Shown piece after piece: positions 35,957 to 43,598 of a stretch of DNA of 64,000 bases. The notes beneath the pieces are model-generated. The model had not been told where the DNA came from. It did no database searches and worked only from the letters and a program-made list of their open reading frames with translations. Source of the DNA: Aliikangiella sp. G2MR2-5 (GTDB lineage Bacteria > Pseudomonadota > Gammaproteobacteria > Enterobacterales > Kangiellaceae); assembly GCF_015687155.1 (NCBI RefSeq), contig NZ_JADPQF010000003.1, positions 124,001 through 188,000 on the forward strand, in the 5' to 3' direction. A program made the position numbers and the translations under genes. The number at the start of each line of letters is the position of its first letter. Position 1 is the stretch's first letter.

Positions 35957-36865
35957 ATGGATATTTCTGCTTGGGTGTTGATGTCGGTATTGCTAAAGCT
36001 TGGAATTTATTTATGTGCCTGTGTTGCAATTGGCGCTCCTTTTATTCGATATTTAGTGCTAACTCAAGCGCTCGATAAAGAGCGTCAGCTCGAATACTCA
36101 ATTTCCCGATATTACGGAAGGTTAATTTTTCTGGGTGCAACTTTTTCAGTTTTTAATTTTTATGTTCAAGTTGGAGCGTTCGCGGAACAAGGCGTAAGTG
36201 GTATGTTCAACGCGGATTTAGCTGTAATGCTTTGGCAAAGCGCTGTTGGAGACATGATGTTATTCCAGTTGTCAGGCTTTCTGGTTATTGGCGTGAGTCA
36301 AAGTGTTGGACAAATTTCTGTTAGTCAAGGACTAAGTTTCAATAGTCGATACGTATCTGCGGTACTTTTTTTGACAGGCTTAACTTTACTTGCACTCTCT
36401 TTCAGTATGGTAGGGCATACCCTTGAGCATGGATTTATGGCTCGTATTATTTTGAGCATGCACTTGCTAGTTGTAGCTTGGTGGATTGGTACATTATTTC
36501 CACTAAAAAGCGCTTGTCGATTTTTAAATGTCGACTCTATTTTTCAGCTTATGGAAATATTTGGAAAAATTGCCAGTTATATTGTTGCGATACTGGTTAT
36601 CTGTGGTGTGACTTTAGTTATCGTGATTGCTGATTTCAAACTAGATATATTCTATCAGGTTTATGGTTGGTTGTTACTTGCAAAATTGACACTTGTAGCT
36701 GGTATGCTAATGGTCGCGCTATACCACAAGCTTAAGCTGGTACCATCTTTAAAAGAAGAGTCTGGGGCAGCTTTAAAGTTGGAAAAATCGATTTCAAGAG
36801 AAATTTTACTTGCTATGATGATTTTATTGTTTACTGCGTTATTGACTTTAGTCGTCAGTCCATAG
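35957..36865 (+). CDS. copD: CopD family copper transport protein
   Basis: 302 residues with about eight TM helices. The signature motifs of CopD are MVGHTLEHGFMARIILSMHL near the middle and the WWIGTLFPL helix with conserved Trp. It is thought to move copper across the inner membrane with CopC. It follows copC directly. Its AT-rich codon use matches copC and differs from cusA's 5' part. No ribosome site stronger than GAGAATGGCTTA is visible. Confidence 0.88.
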   Translation: MDISAWVLMSVLLKLGIYLCACVAIGAPFIRYLVLTQALDKERQLEYSISRYYGRLIFLGATFSVFNFYVQVGAFAEQGVSGMFNADLAVMLWQSAVGDMMLFQLSGFLVIGVSQSVGQISVSQGLSFNSRYVSAVLFLTGLTLLALSFSMVGHTLEHGFMARIILSMHLLVVAWWIGTLFPLKSACRFLNVDSIFQLMEIFGKIASYIVAILVICGVTLVIVIADFKLDIFYQVYGWLLLAKLTLVAGMLMVALYHKLKLVPSLKEESGAALKLEKSISREILLAMMILLFTALLTLVVSP

Positions 36866-36996
36866 AGTCAGAATATCGATTAATATACTGCTTAGTATTT
36901 CCATCGAATTCTCTGTGTTATTCTAAGAATATTGAATGTGATCGATAGATTGTCAATAAATAGAACACGAATAAAAATAAACTTAAGGAGCTTTTA

Positions 36997-37479
36997 GTGA
37001 ATATTTTCAAACTTAAAATTTTTGGTCAGGCCATATTTGTGCTTTTGCTGTCGATGCCTGCTTTATCTGAAAACAAACAGCACTCAGATATTGCTAAATC
37101 GCAATTCATAGGAATGGACTCTGACGTTGCCAAGGTTGTTAAAAAATTTCATCAGGCATTAGTCAATAAAGACAGAGAAACTGTATTAAGCTTGTTAAGC
37201 GAAGATGTTCTTATTTATGAAGGAGGGCGTGTTGAACGTTCTTCAAATGAATATGCACATCATCACATGCAGTCAGATATGGCGTTTTCTGCTGCGGTAC
37301 CATCTAAAACCCTGGAGCATCAGGTCAAAGTTCTTGGAGATACTGCAATTTCGACTTCTCGTAGTCATAGAAAGGGAGAATATAAAGAACGAAGCATTAA
37401 TTCCAGCGGTATGGAAACCATGGTTTTGAAAAAGACTACTAAGGGTTGGAAAATTATTCATATTCATTGGTCGAACTAA
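36997..37479 (+). CDS. Exported NTF2-like / DUF4440 protein
   Basis: 160 residues. Start is GTG 36997, fixed by AAGGAG at 36985-36990. A signal peptide (about 1-25, ending PALSE) precedes an NTF2-like cone domain (about 42-158): VVKKFHQALVNKDRETVLSL, LSEDVLIYEGG and the closing GWKIIHIHWS. His-rich EYAHHHM at about 86-92 and the C-terminal HIHW could bind metal. Its place between copD and the next leader-like ORF suggests a role in copper handling. Function is otherwise unknown. Confidence 0.83.
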   Translation: MNIFKLKIFGQAIFVLLLSMPALSENKQHSDIAKSQFIGMDSDVAKVVKKFHQALVNKDRETVLSLLSEDVLIYEGGRVERSSNEYAHHHMQSDMAFSAAVPSKTLEHQVKVLGDTAISTSRSHRKGEYKERSINSSGMETMVLKKTTKGWKIIHIHWSN

Positions 37480-37752
37480 CCGAGCAAAATGAGCATAGCT
37501 GAATAGTAGGGATAACGGAAGGTATTAACCGGGTGGAAGGTATAGCCAGGTTACAGGTGGAGCGGGCCAGGAATGGTAGCACCTGTCTTAATATTCTACC
37601 GGTCTCACGAAAACATTCAGTCAAATTCTTTCCAGGTGTTAGAGCTGTTGATTTAATCTATTTTCTTGACATTAGCCTTGAAAAATTGTGATTATTAAGC
37701 AAGCTGACAAATCGAAATTCTCGGAGGTTTCGCTTTCTCGCGATAATAGATA
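37480..37752 (+). promoter_or_regulatory. Gap with inverted repeat and possible promoter before Cys-rich ORF
   Basis: ACAGGTG (37553-37559) and CACCTGT (37580-37586) form a 7-bp inverted repeat with a 20-base loop, possibly a weak terminator for the NTF2-like gene. TTGACA at 37666-37671 with GATTAT 18 bases on (37690-37695) is a possible promoter. GGAAGGTAT occurs twice (near 37518 and 37536). No gene is seen. Confidence 0.35.
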
Positions 37753-38211
37753 ATGGGAAGAAAATTGAAAGCGCTATTACTCAATCTGGTAGTGTTAGTT
37801 GGACTAATGTTCAGCGGCAATTTGCTTGCCTGTTTATCTGACGATGATGCATCCTATGAGCAACATACAGAGTATCGCCAGGATGATGGAAGCTATTGGT
37901 ATGTTTATATTCCGGTTACTAATTCCACTATCCATTATGTCTCTGTTGTTTCATCTGAGAAGGAACATAATCAAACTCGAGTTTCTGAAGAGGACTCATC
38001 TCATGAATGCGAATGCTGCGAGTATTGCCGCTGTACCGGTTGCTGCGCCGATTGCGCGCTCAGCACCTTTGCGACATTAGCACTACCTCTAAACGTTTCT
38101 CCTGATTTTTTCTTTGAGGGTCGAATTTCTCTTTTTAATGTGATTTACCATTCTTTATCCCCTTCTCCTATCGACCACCCACCAAAACCGGAAAATAGCT
38201 CTTTGGCATAG
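37753..38211 (+). CDS. Small exported Cys-cluster protein in copper island
   Basis: 152 residues, no recognised family. A signal peptide (about 1-27, FSGNLLAC) is followed by an acidic/Tyr-rich part and a dense cysteine cluster, CECCEYCRCTGCCADC at about 83-98. The tail HPPKPENSSLA is proline-rich. The Cys cluster suggests soft-metal binding. The combination of signal peptide, Cys motif and Pro-rich end resembles the leader-like ORF at 28001 and the CutF-type copper-sensing ORFs. It precedes the merR-copA operon by about 320 bases. Confidence 0.6.
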   Translation: MGRKLKALLLNLVVLVGLMFSGNLLACLSDDDASYEQHTEYRQDDGSYWYVYIPVTNSTIHYVSVVSSEKEHNQTRVSEEDSSHECECCEYCRCTGCCADCALSTFATLALPLNVSPDFFFEGRISLFNVIYHSLSPSPIDHPPKPENSSLA

Positions 38212-38426
38212 TTACGCCTGTTGAATAATATTATCTCAAAACAAGATTTTGTTTTCAGTCTTTAGCTAATATTCAAAAAACTAAATAACCATTATTCGAA
38301 CTATTTCTCTGTTATCCAGTTGAAGAATGGCCGAGGGCAATCGACATAAATATTTCTAACAACGAAGGACTTCAGGTTGAGATTCTCGCAGTTGAAAATA
38401 TAGCACATAGTTTTATGTCATAAACA

Positions 38427-38459
38427 CTCTGAAGGAAAGTTAATTTCCATCCTTCAGAG
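38427..38459 (+). promoter_or_regulatory. Long hairpin in the leader of merR-copA
   Basis: A perfect 10-bp stem CTCTGAAGGA/TCCTTCAGAG encloses GGAAA...TTTCC, which can form its own small stem by sharing bases. AAGAGTTTTAAA follows. It can act as terminator, attenuator or operator. The 318-base gap 38212-38529 holds nothing else I can support. No classic CueR dyad spaced by 19 bases was found. Confidence 0.45.
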
Positions 38460-38529
38460 AAGAGTTTTAAATCGCACACTTTTAAGCAAGCTCCGTGCAG
38501 GTGCGAAAGAATAATTTTAAGGAGTCAAT

Positions 38530-38961
38530 ATGAAAGTTAGTGAACTCGCAAAGAAATTAGAAGTTGCGCCAGATACCGTTAGGTTCTATACCCGGATTGG
38601 ATTAATTAAACCGGTTATTGACGAAACGAACGGTTACAAACATTACGATAGAAAAGAGCAAGGTCGTCTTCGCTTTATTTTAAGTGCCAGGCACTTGGGT
38701 TTTACCGTTAAAGATATTAAAAGGATATTGCAAGAGTCAGACCAAAATAAAAACAGTTGTCCACTAGTAAGAAAGCTTATTGAGGAGAAATTGAAAGAAA
38801 CTGAGCTACAATTTAAAGAAGCGCAAGCTTTGAGGGGACGCATGCAAAAGGCGATAGAAGACTGGAAAGATAAACCTGAACAAGAACCATCTAGCGAAAT
38901 GGTTTGTCACCTAATTGAAGGCTTTTCGTTTTTCCACGGTAAGGAGCTTTGGGATGAATAA
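38530..38961 (+). CDS. MerR family metal-responsive regulator
   Basis: 143 residues. The N-terminal winged helix ([24 protein letters not shown]) and the long dimerisation helix are typical MerR. Candidate metal ligands are Cys77 (NSCPLV) and Cys126 (EMVCHLIE). The Cys77 position is that of CadR/PbrR/ZntR-type sensors rather than the CueR pair in the C-terminal loop, yet the gene overlaps a copper ATPase gene by 8 bases. It should activate this operon by untwisting a promoter with an overlong spacer. Metal specificity is not settled. TAAGGAGTCAAT is the ribosome site. Confidence 0.88.
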   Translation: MKVSELAKKLEVAPDTVRFYTRIGLIKPVIDETNGYKHYDRKEQGRLRFILSARHLGFTVKDIKRILQESDQNKNSCPLVRKLIEEKLKETELQFKEAQALRGRMQKAIEDWKDKPEQEPSSEMVCHLIEGFSFFHGKELWDE

Positions 38962-41224
38962 CTCTGAAGAAGTTTGCGAACATAACACTTTGTCGCTAAC
39001 CACTGAACTGCTCATTGAAGGCGCGGGTTGTGCAAGCTGTGTTGGAAAAATTGAAAATGCGCTGAATAGTCTCGAAGATGTTGAGTCTGCTACTATGAAT
39101 TTTGCTGAGCGTATTGTGACTGTTGAAGGGACCGCTAGCACTGAACAACTTATTTCAGCAGTGGAAATCGCCGGTTATAACGCAAAAGTAATTCAGCTGA
39201 ATGCAGAGTCTGAACGGTTGGATGAAAAAGAAAAAGCCGACGGGAAATATTACCGCAAGATGATGCGAGAAATGACCATCGCTTTGTCGCTCGGTATTCC
39301 ATTGATGATTTATGGCATGTTTATCGGCGAAATGACGGTAAACACAAATCTTGAGCGACTGGGTTGGTTGATTGTCGGGGTTTTAACTTTTGCGGTGATG
39401 TATTTTTCGGGAAGACATTTTTATATCGGAGCCTGGAAGTCCTTCAAAAATCATTCTGCCAATATGGATACTTTGATCGCACTGGGGACGGCGACAGCCT
39501 GGCTCTATTCCATGGTCGTTGTTTTTGTACCACATGTGGTGCCCGACATGGCGCGACACGTGTATTTTGAAGCGACCGCAATGATCATTGGTTTAATTAA
39601 TCTTGGACTTGCGCTGGAGGTGAAAGCCAGGGGAAAGACTTCCGAAGCGATCAAGCGCCTTATCGGGTTGCAACCGAAAACGGCTGAAGTGATCCGCGAT
39701 GGTAAGAGTATCGAAATTAAAATCGAGCAGGTTTTATTGGAGGATATTGTCAGGGTCAAGCCCGGTGAAAAAGTGCCTGTCGATGGAATCGTCTGCGAAG
39801 GCCATACCGCGATTGACGAGTCTATGCTTACCGGTGAGCCGATGCCGGTTGAAAAAAAGGTTGGCGATGAAGTCGTCGCGGGTACGATCAACAAATCGGG
39901 TTCGATCCTGTTCAAAGCGACAAGAGTCGGCAAGGATACCGCATTAGCGCAAATCATCAATATGGTAAAACGGGCGCAAAATTCCAAGCCGCCTATTGGT
40001 CGACTGGCCGATGTAATCGCCGCTTATTTTGTACCAAGTGTCATGATTATTTCTGTGGTGAGCGCATTAATATGGCTCAATTTTGGGCCGCAACCGGCGG
40101 TCGCCTTTGCGGTTGTTTCTGCGACTACCGTATTAATTATTGCCTGTCCCTGTGCCCTCGGACTGGCAACGCCCATGTCGGTCATGGTTGGGGTTGGAAA
40201 AGCGGCCGAAGCCGGCGTGTTAATTCGCAATGGAGAAGCATTACAAACGGCTTCGAAAATTACCGCCATGATTTTGGATAAAACAGGAACCATTACTCTG
40301 GGAGCGCCCAAAGTGACCGATGTGATCACCATAGAGGGGGTTGAAGAGGCAGAAGTGCTGCAACTGGCGGCAAGCCTGGAAGCGGGTTCAGAGCATCCGC
40401 TTGCACTCGCGATTGTCGATTCGGCTAAGGAGCGGGGACTTGAAATTCTCAAGGTTGAAAGGTTCGAAGCGATTGCCGGACATGGTGTCAAAGCAAATTG
40501 TTCAGGATTGACTCTGCTTTTTGGTAATCCCAAGTTGATGCGGCAGAATGAAGTCGAAATTGAGCCCTTCGAGATAGAGGCTCAAGATTTGGCTAATGAG
40601 GCGAAAACGCCGATGTATTTTGCGGTGAACGGAAAACTGACCGCACTGATCGCGGTGGCAGATCCCATCAAGGAAGATTCTGATGCCGCCATTAAGCGAC
40701 TGCAAAATAACGGTATTCGAGTGGTGATGCTAACCGGCGACAATCTGGCGACGGCGCAGGCAGTAGCAAACAAAGTAGGGATAAGTGAAGTGTTCGCGGA
40801 TGTTTTACCCGAAGATAAAGTGGAAAAGGTCAAACAATTGCAAATGGAAAATGAAATCGTCGGTATGACCGGTGATGGAATCAATGACGCGCCGGCACTA
40901 GCCATGGCAAATGTCGGCTTTGCCATTGGCACGGGCACCGACGTGGCGATAGAAAGCGCCGATGTGACTTTAATGCGAGGTTCTTTGCATGGACTTGCCG
41001 ATGCCATTGCTGTTAGCAAGGCGACCTTGAGAAATATCAAACAAAATTTATTCGGTGCTTTTATCTATAACGTTGCCGGTATTCCATTTGCTGCCGGTAT
41101 CTTGTATCCCTTTTTCGGTCTCCTGCTGAGTCCGGTTATCGCCGGCGCTGCGATGGCTTTTTCTTCGTTGACGGTTGTCACTAATGCTAATCGACTCAGG
41201 CTGTTTAAGCCGGCGAAAAACTGA
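38954..41224 (+). CDS. copA: Copper-exporting P1B-type ATPase CopA
   Basis: 756 residues from ATG 38954 ([11 protein letters not shown]), with AAGGAGCTTTGGG upstream. The longer frame lies inside merR. One N-terminal HMA domain has Cys26 and Cys29 (GAGCASCVG). Eight TM helices, transmembrane metal site Cys398-Pro-Cys400, phosphorylation motif with Asp442 (DKTGT), HP motif in SEHPLALAI and [11 protein letters not shown] are all present. It pumps Cu(I) out of the cytoplasm. It is co-transcribed with the MerR regulator (8-base overlap) and the cupredoxin-like gene. Its base composition is visibly richer in GC than the merR gene ahead of it. Confidence 0.95.
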   Translation: MNNSEEVCEHNTLSLTTELLIEGAGCASCVGKIENALNSLEDVESATMNFAERIVTVEGTASTEQLISAVEIAGYNAKVIQLNAESERLDEKEKADGKYYRKMMREMTIALSLGIPLMIYGMFIGEMTVNTNLERLGWLIVGVLTFAVMYFSGRHFYIGAWKSFKNHSANMDTLIALGTATAWLYSMVVVFVPHVVPDMARHVYFEATAMIIGLINLGLALEVKARGKTSEAIKRLIGLQPKTAEVIRDGKSIEIKIEQVLLEDIVRVKPGEKVPVDGIVCEGHTAIDESMLTGEPMPVEKKVGDEVVAGTINKSGSILFKATRVGKDTALAQIINMVKRAQNSKPPIGRLADVIAAYFVPSVMIISVVSALIWLNFGPQPAVAFAVVSATTVLIIACPCALGLATPMSVMVGVGKAAEAGVLIRNGEALQTASKITAMILDKTGTITLGAPKVTDVITIEGVEEAEVLQLAASLEAGSEHPLALAIVDSAKERGLEILKVERFEAIAGHGVKANCSGLTLLFGNPKLMRQNEVEIEPFEIEAQDLANEAKTPMYFAVNGKLTALIAVADPIKEDSDAAIKRLQNNGIRVVMLTGDNLATAQAVANKVGISEVFADVLPEDKVEKVKQLQMENEIVGMTGDGINDAPALAMANVGFAIGTGTDVAIESADVTLMRGSLHGLADAIAVSKATLRNIKQNLFGAFIYNVAGIPFAAGILYPFFGLLLSPVIAGAAMAFSSLTVVTNANRLRLFKPAKN

Positions 41225-41233
41225 GGAGCGAAT

Positions 41234-41593
41234 ATGATGATAATGGTTAATATTCTGGGCCTTCTGTTGATAGCTCTCATTGTTTACTGGTTTTGGATCT
41301 ATCGGGAGAAAGACACTCAGGTCAGCGAAAATAGTGTTCTGATTCTGGTTGAAAACGGAATCTATCAGCCGTCGAGAATAACATTTCGCACAGGGCAGCC
41401 ATTTACGCTGAACTTTAAACGGATAGATGAGTCACCCTGTGCTGCGATGCTTTTAATTCCCGCGCTGGAAATTAGTCAGGAGCTTACTCTTGGTAAAATC
41501 ACGCCGCTAGAATTGCCCGCGCTTGAAAAGGGAGAGTATGAATTTCACTGTCAAATGCAGATGTATCGCGGAACACTCATTGTAGAAAAATAA
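41234..41593 (+). CDS. Membrane-anchored cupredoxin-like protein
   Basis: 119 residues. A single N-terminal TM (about 4-24) is followed by a short cupredoxin domain (about 33-118). The ligand regions read ESPCAAMLLIPAL and FHCQMQMYRGTLIV, with Cys, His and Met where cupredoxin_1-type proteins keep copper ligands. TGAGGAG at 41222 drives ATG 41234, 9 bases past the copA stop. It likely accepts or buffers copper delivered to the periplasm by CopA. Confidence 0.83.
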   Translation: MMIMVNILGLLLIALIVYWFWIYREKDTQVSENSVLILVENGIYQPSRITFRTGQPFTLNFKRIDESPCAAMLLIPALEISQELTLGKITPLELPALEKGEYEFHCQMQMYRGTLIVEK

Positions 41594-42124
41594 ATGAAAA
41601 GGCAAGCTTTTACTTACTTTTCAAGATCTGAAAACAGGAATCCCCCTTTTCCTGAACTCGTGTTTTTTTCAAGTCGATTGTTCTCCCTTGCATAGGGTTG
41701 CTACTGTGTAACAATTTTACTGTTTTCCAAATTTTCTCTCAGTAGACAAATCTTTAGTTATTACCTTTTAAACGTAAAATATTTTTCCAGAGAGGTTATC
41801 TTCAAAAGTCTGTTTATCTTCGTACATAACTCTTTCAAGTTGAATCAAGTGTTTGAGTTTTGTGCACCATACTTGTGAGTTACACAAAGGTTCGATTTTT
41901 CTCTGTTAAAACCTAAAGTGAACAACTTTCATTTATTTGTGTGGTAGAGCTAAATTCAACCTGTGATTTGCTCATAGCTATTAAAAATTTGGTCGTATCT
42001 CTAACAATAATTGTCGGATATTGACTAACGTTTTTTTGAATTCTATGCCAGTTTTAATAGTAGTCACGGAAGCAGTCTGAATTTTCAGTCGTGGCATAAC
42101 GATAAATATAATGAGGACTAGGAA
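41594..42124. other. 531-base AT-rich intergenic region before third zincin-like gene
   Basis: CAGGAA (41635-41640) and TTCCTG (41649-41654) form a weak hairpin with a T run to about 41669, a possible terminator for the copA operon. Close to the next gene, ATGCCA (42044-42049) can pair with TGGCAT (42092-42097), possibly a leader structure. No ORF with coding character was found here. Confidence 0.35.
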
Positions 42125-42904
42125 ATGAAAATAAAGACACTACTTTTGGCTTCGGCCGTTTCTCTTGCATCTACTAGCGCTATCGCAAATCATGCCTGGG
42201 GAGATTACCACTGGGCAACATCTACTGGAGTAGTCAACTTACCAGTGATTGACAGCGTTTCATCTGATTGGCAACAGTCGTTCGAGACCTCTATTTCGAA
42301 ATGGAATCAATCCAACGCGATTAATCAGAACATTGAGTCAGCCGACGATGGCGCTCGTACTCGTAAACGCTGTAATGCGGTTACCGGTAAAATGCGAGTT
42401 TGTAATGCAAGCTATGGATACAACGGCTGGGCCGGATTGGCGTCAATCAACCTTGATTCTAATGGGCATATTACTCAGGGTACGGCAAAAATGAACGATA
42501 GCTATATGGCAGGTGATAGCGATGCTAGTCGTAATCATGTAATGTGTCAGGAAATTGGTCATGTATTTGGTCTAGGCCACACCAGTGAAGATGGTTCAAG
42601 CCAAAAAACCTGTATGGATTATTCGAATGATGTAAACAGCCAATGGCCAAACGCTCATGATTATCAAATGCTATCAGACATTTATAATCATGTTGATGGT
42701 TACGATACTGCAATTCCAGGAGATAGCGGAGGCTGTAAAGGTGGTCCTAAGAAGTGTGGCAAGCAGTCAGGTAATCTGGGTGTGAAGGTATTCCAACGTG
42801 GCCGTCACCAAATTTGGGTAGAGCCGGGGGCAAATGGATCAACATGGATCCATCATGTCACTTTAGCTGAAGGGCATGATGATATTGTCCACGACGAGCA
42901 TTAA
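42125..42904 (+). CDS. Secreted zincin-like protein with QExxHxxGxxH site (paralogue 3)
   Basis: 259 residues. A signal peptide (about 1-21) is followed by NHAWGDYHWA, then RKRCNA and RVCNASYGYNGWAGLASI blocks shared with the genes at 11154 and 12255. The metal site is Q142-E-I-G-H146-V-F-G-L-G-H152, and TCMDY follows. Gln again replaces the first His. It is more divergent than the other two and its C-terminal domain (KGGPKKCGKQSG, FQRGRHQIWVEP, HHVTLAEGHDD) is only loosely related. GAGGACTAGGAA is the ribosome site. A hairpin at 42922 ends the unit. Confidence 0.82.
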   Translation: MKIKTLLLASAVSLASTSAIANHAWGDYHWATSTGVVNLPVIDSVSSDWQQSFETSISKWNQSNAINQNIESADDGARTRKRCNAVTGKMRVCNASYGYNGWAGLASINLDSNGHITQGTAKMNDSYMAGDSDASRNHVMCQEIGHVFGLGHTSEDGSSQKTCMDYSNDVNSQWPNAHDYQMLSDIYNHVDGYDTAIPGDSGGCKGGPKKCGKQSGNLGVKVFQRGRHQIWVEPGANGSTWIHHVTLAEGHDDIVHDEH

Positions 42905-42921
42905 TCGATTAATGAGTCATC

Positions 42922-42947
42922 AAGGATCTACCGGAAGGTAGGTCCTT
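42922..42947. terminator. Hairpin terminator between convergent genes
   Basis: An 11-bp stem AAGGATCTACC/GGTAGGTCCTT with one U-G wobble and loop GGAA. It lies 17 bases after the third zincin-like gene and about 50 bases after the end of the minus-strand TerB-like gene. Its T tract is poor. Confidence 0.6.
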
Positions 42948-42996
42948 GTTCAATTTAAATAATTATTATCGCAAATACAGGTTGTACTACTTGCTC

Positions 42997-43413
42997 TTAT
43001 CCCACCCTGATTTCAGGGAAAATAACGTGTAAAGCTTTATAGAAATCGCTCATCTCATCTTCCAATACGCCATCAATGCTAATCAAGTGGATAAGTTTTT
43101 CCATAAAGTGCATTTTGACTACTGGATTGTCTTTCAGATAGTGATTAACAGTTTCCAGATCTTTTTCATAGCTACTGCTTGCCGATTCTGCTGCACTTTT
43201 CAGGAATTCTGCCTGTGCATCCTTGAGGTCGAATTCTTCCATCAATATTTTTTTAAAGTCATGGACTTCTTTACTAGTGACTTTATGATCTTCATTAATG
43301 ATATGATAAAGCACAGATGCTAACGCAATATGGATGGCTTGATCGTCGCTATGATTAAACAGGTGGCTATTCTCATCTAATGAATGAAACCACTGAGTGA
43401 TTGACTCGAACAT
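42997..43413 (-). CDS. TerB-like (tellurite resistance B) family protein
   Basis: 138 residues from ATG 43413 (MFESITQWFHSL). The frame to 43554 has an unlikely N-terminal extension. The all-helical TerB-like fold shows two acidic loops, INEDHKVTSKE and ISIDGVLEDEM, corresponding to the metal-binding DG/DH motifs of the family. Related proteins are cytoplasmic stress factors of uncertain function. It is divergent from the PepSY-reductase gene. Confidence 0.75.
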   Translation of the reverse strand: MFESITQWFHSLDENSHLFNHSDDQAIHIALASVLYHIINEDHKVTSKEVHDFKKILMEEFDLKDAQAEFLKSAAESASSSYEKDLETVNHYLKDNPVVKMHFMEKLIHLISIDGVLEDEMSDFYKALHVIFPEIRVG

Positions 43414-43598
43414 TGCTATAAACCTTATTTCATTCTGGATTTTGCTTTTCTTTCCTTTCGGAATTCTTTTCGTGCGGAAGAATAGACTACATTCATTGTA
43501 GGGGAAGCCGGTCGTGCTATCAACATAAAGCTGTATCTCGTCGGGTATTGGCAAAATGCTACAAAACTACTATTTAATAGAGGCTTAGGGGGAATTTT

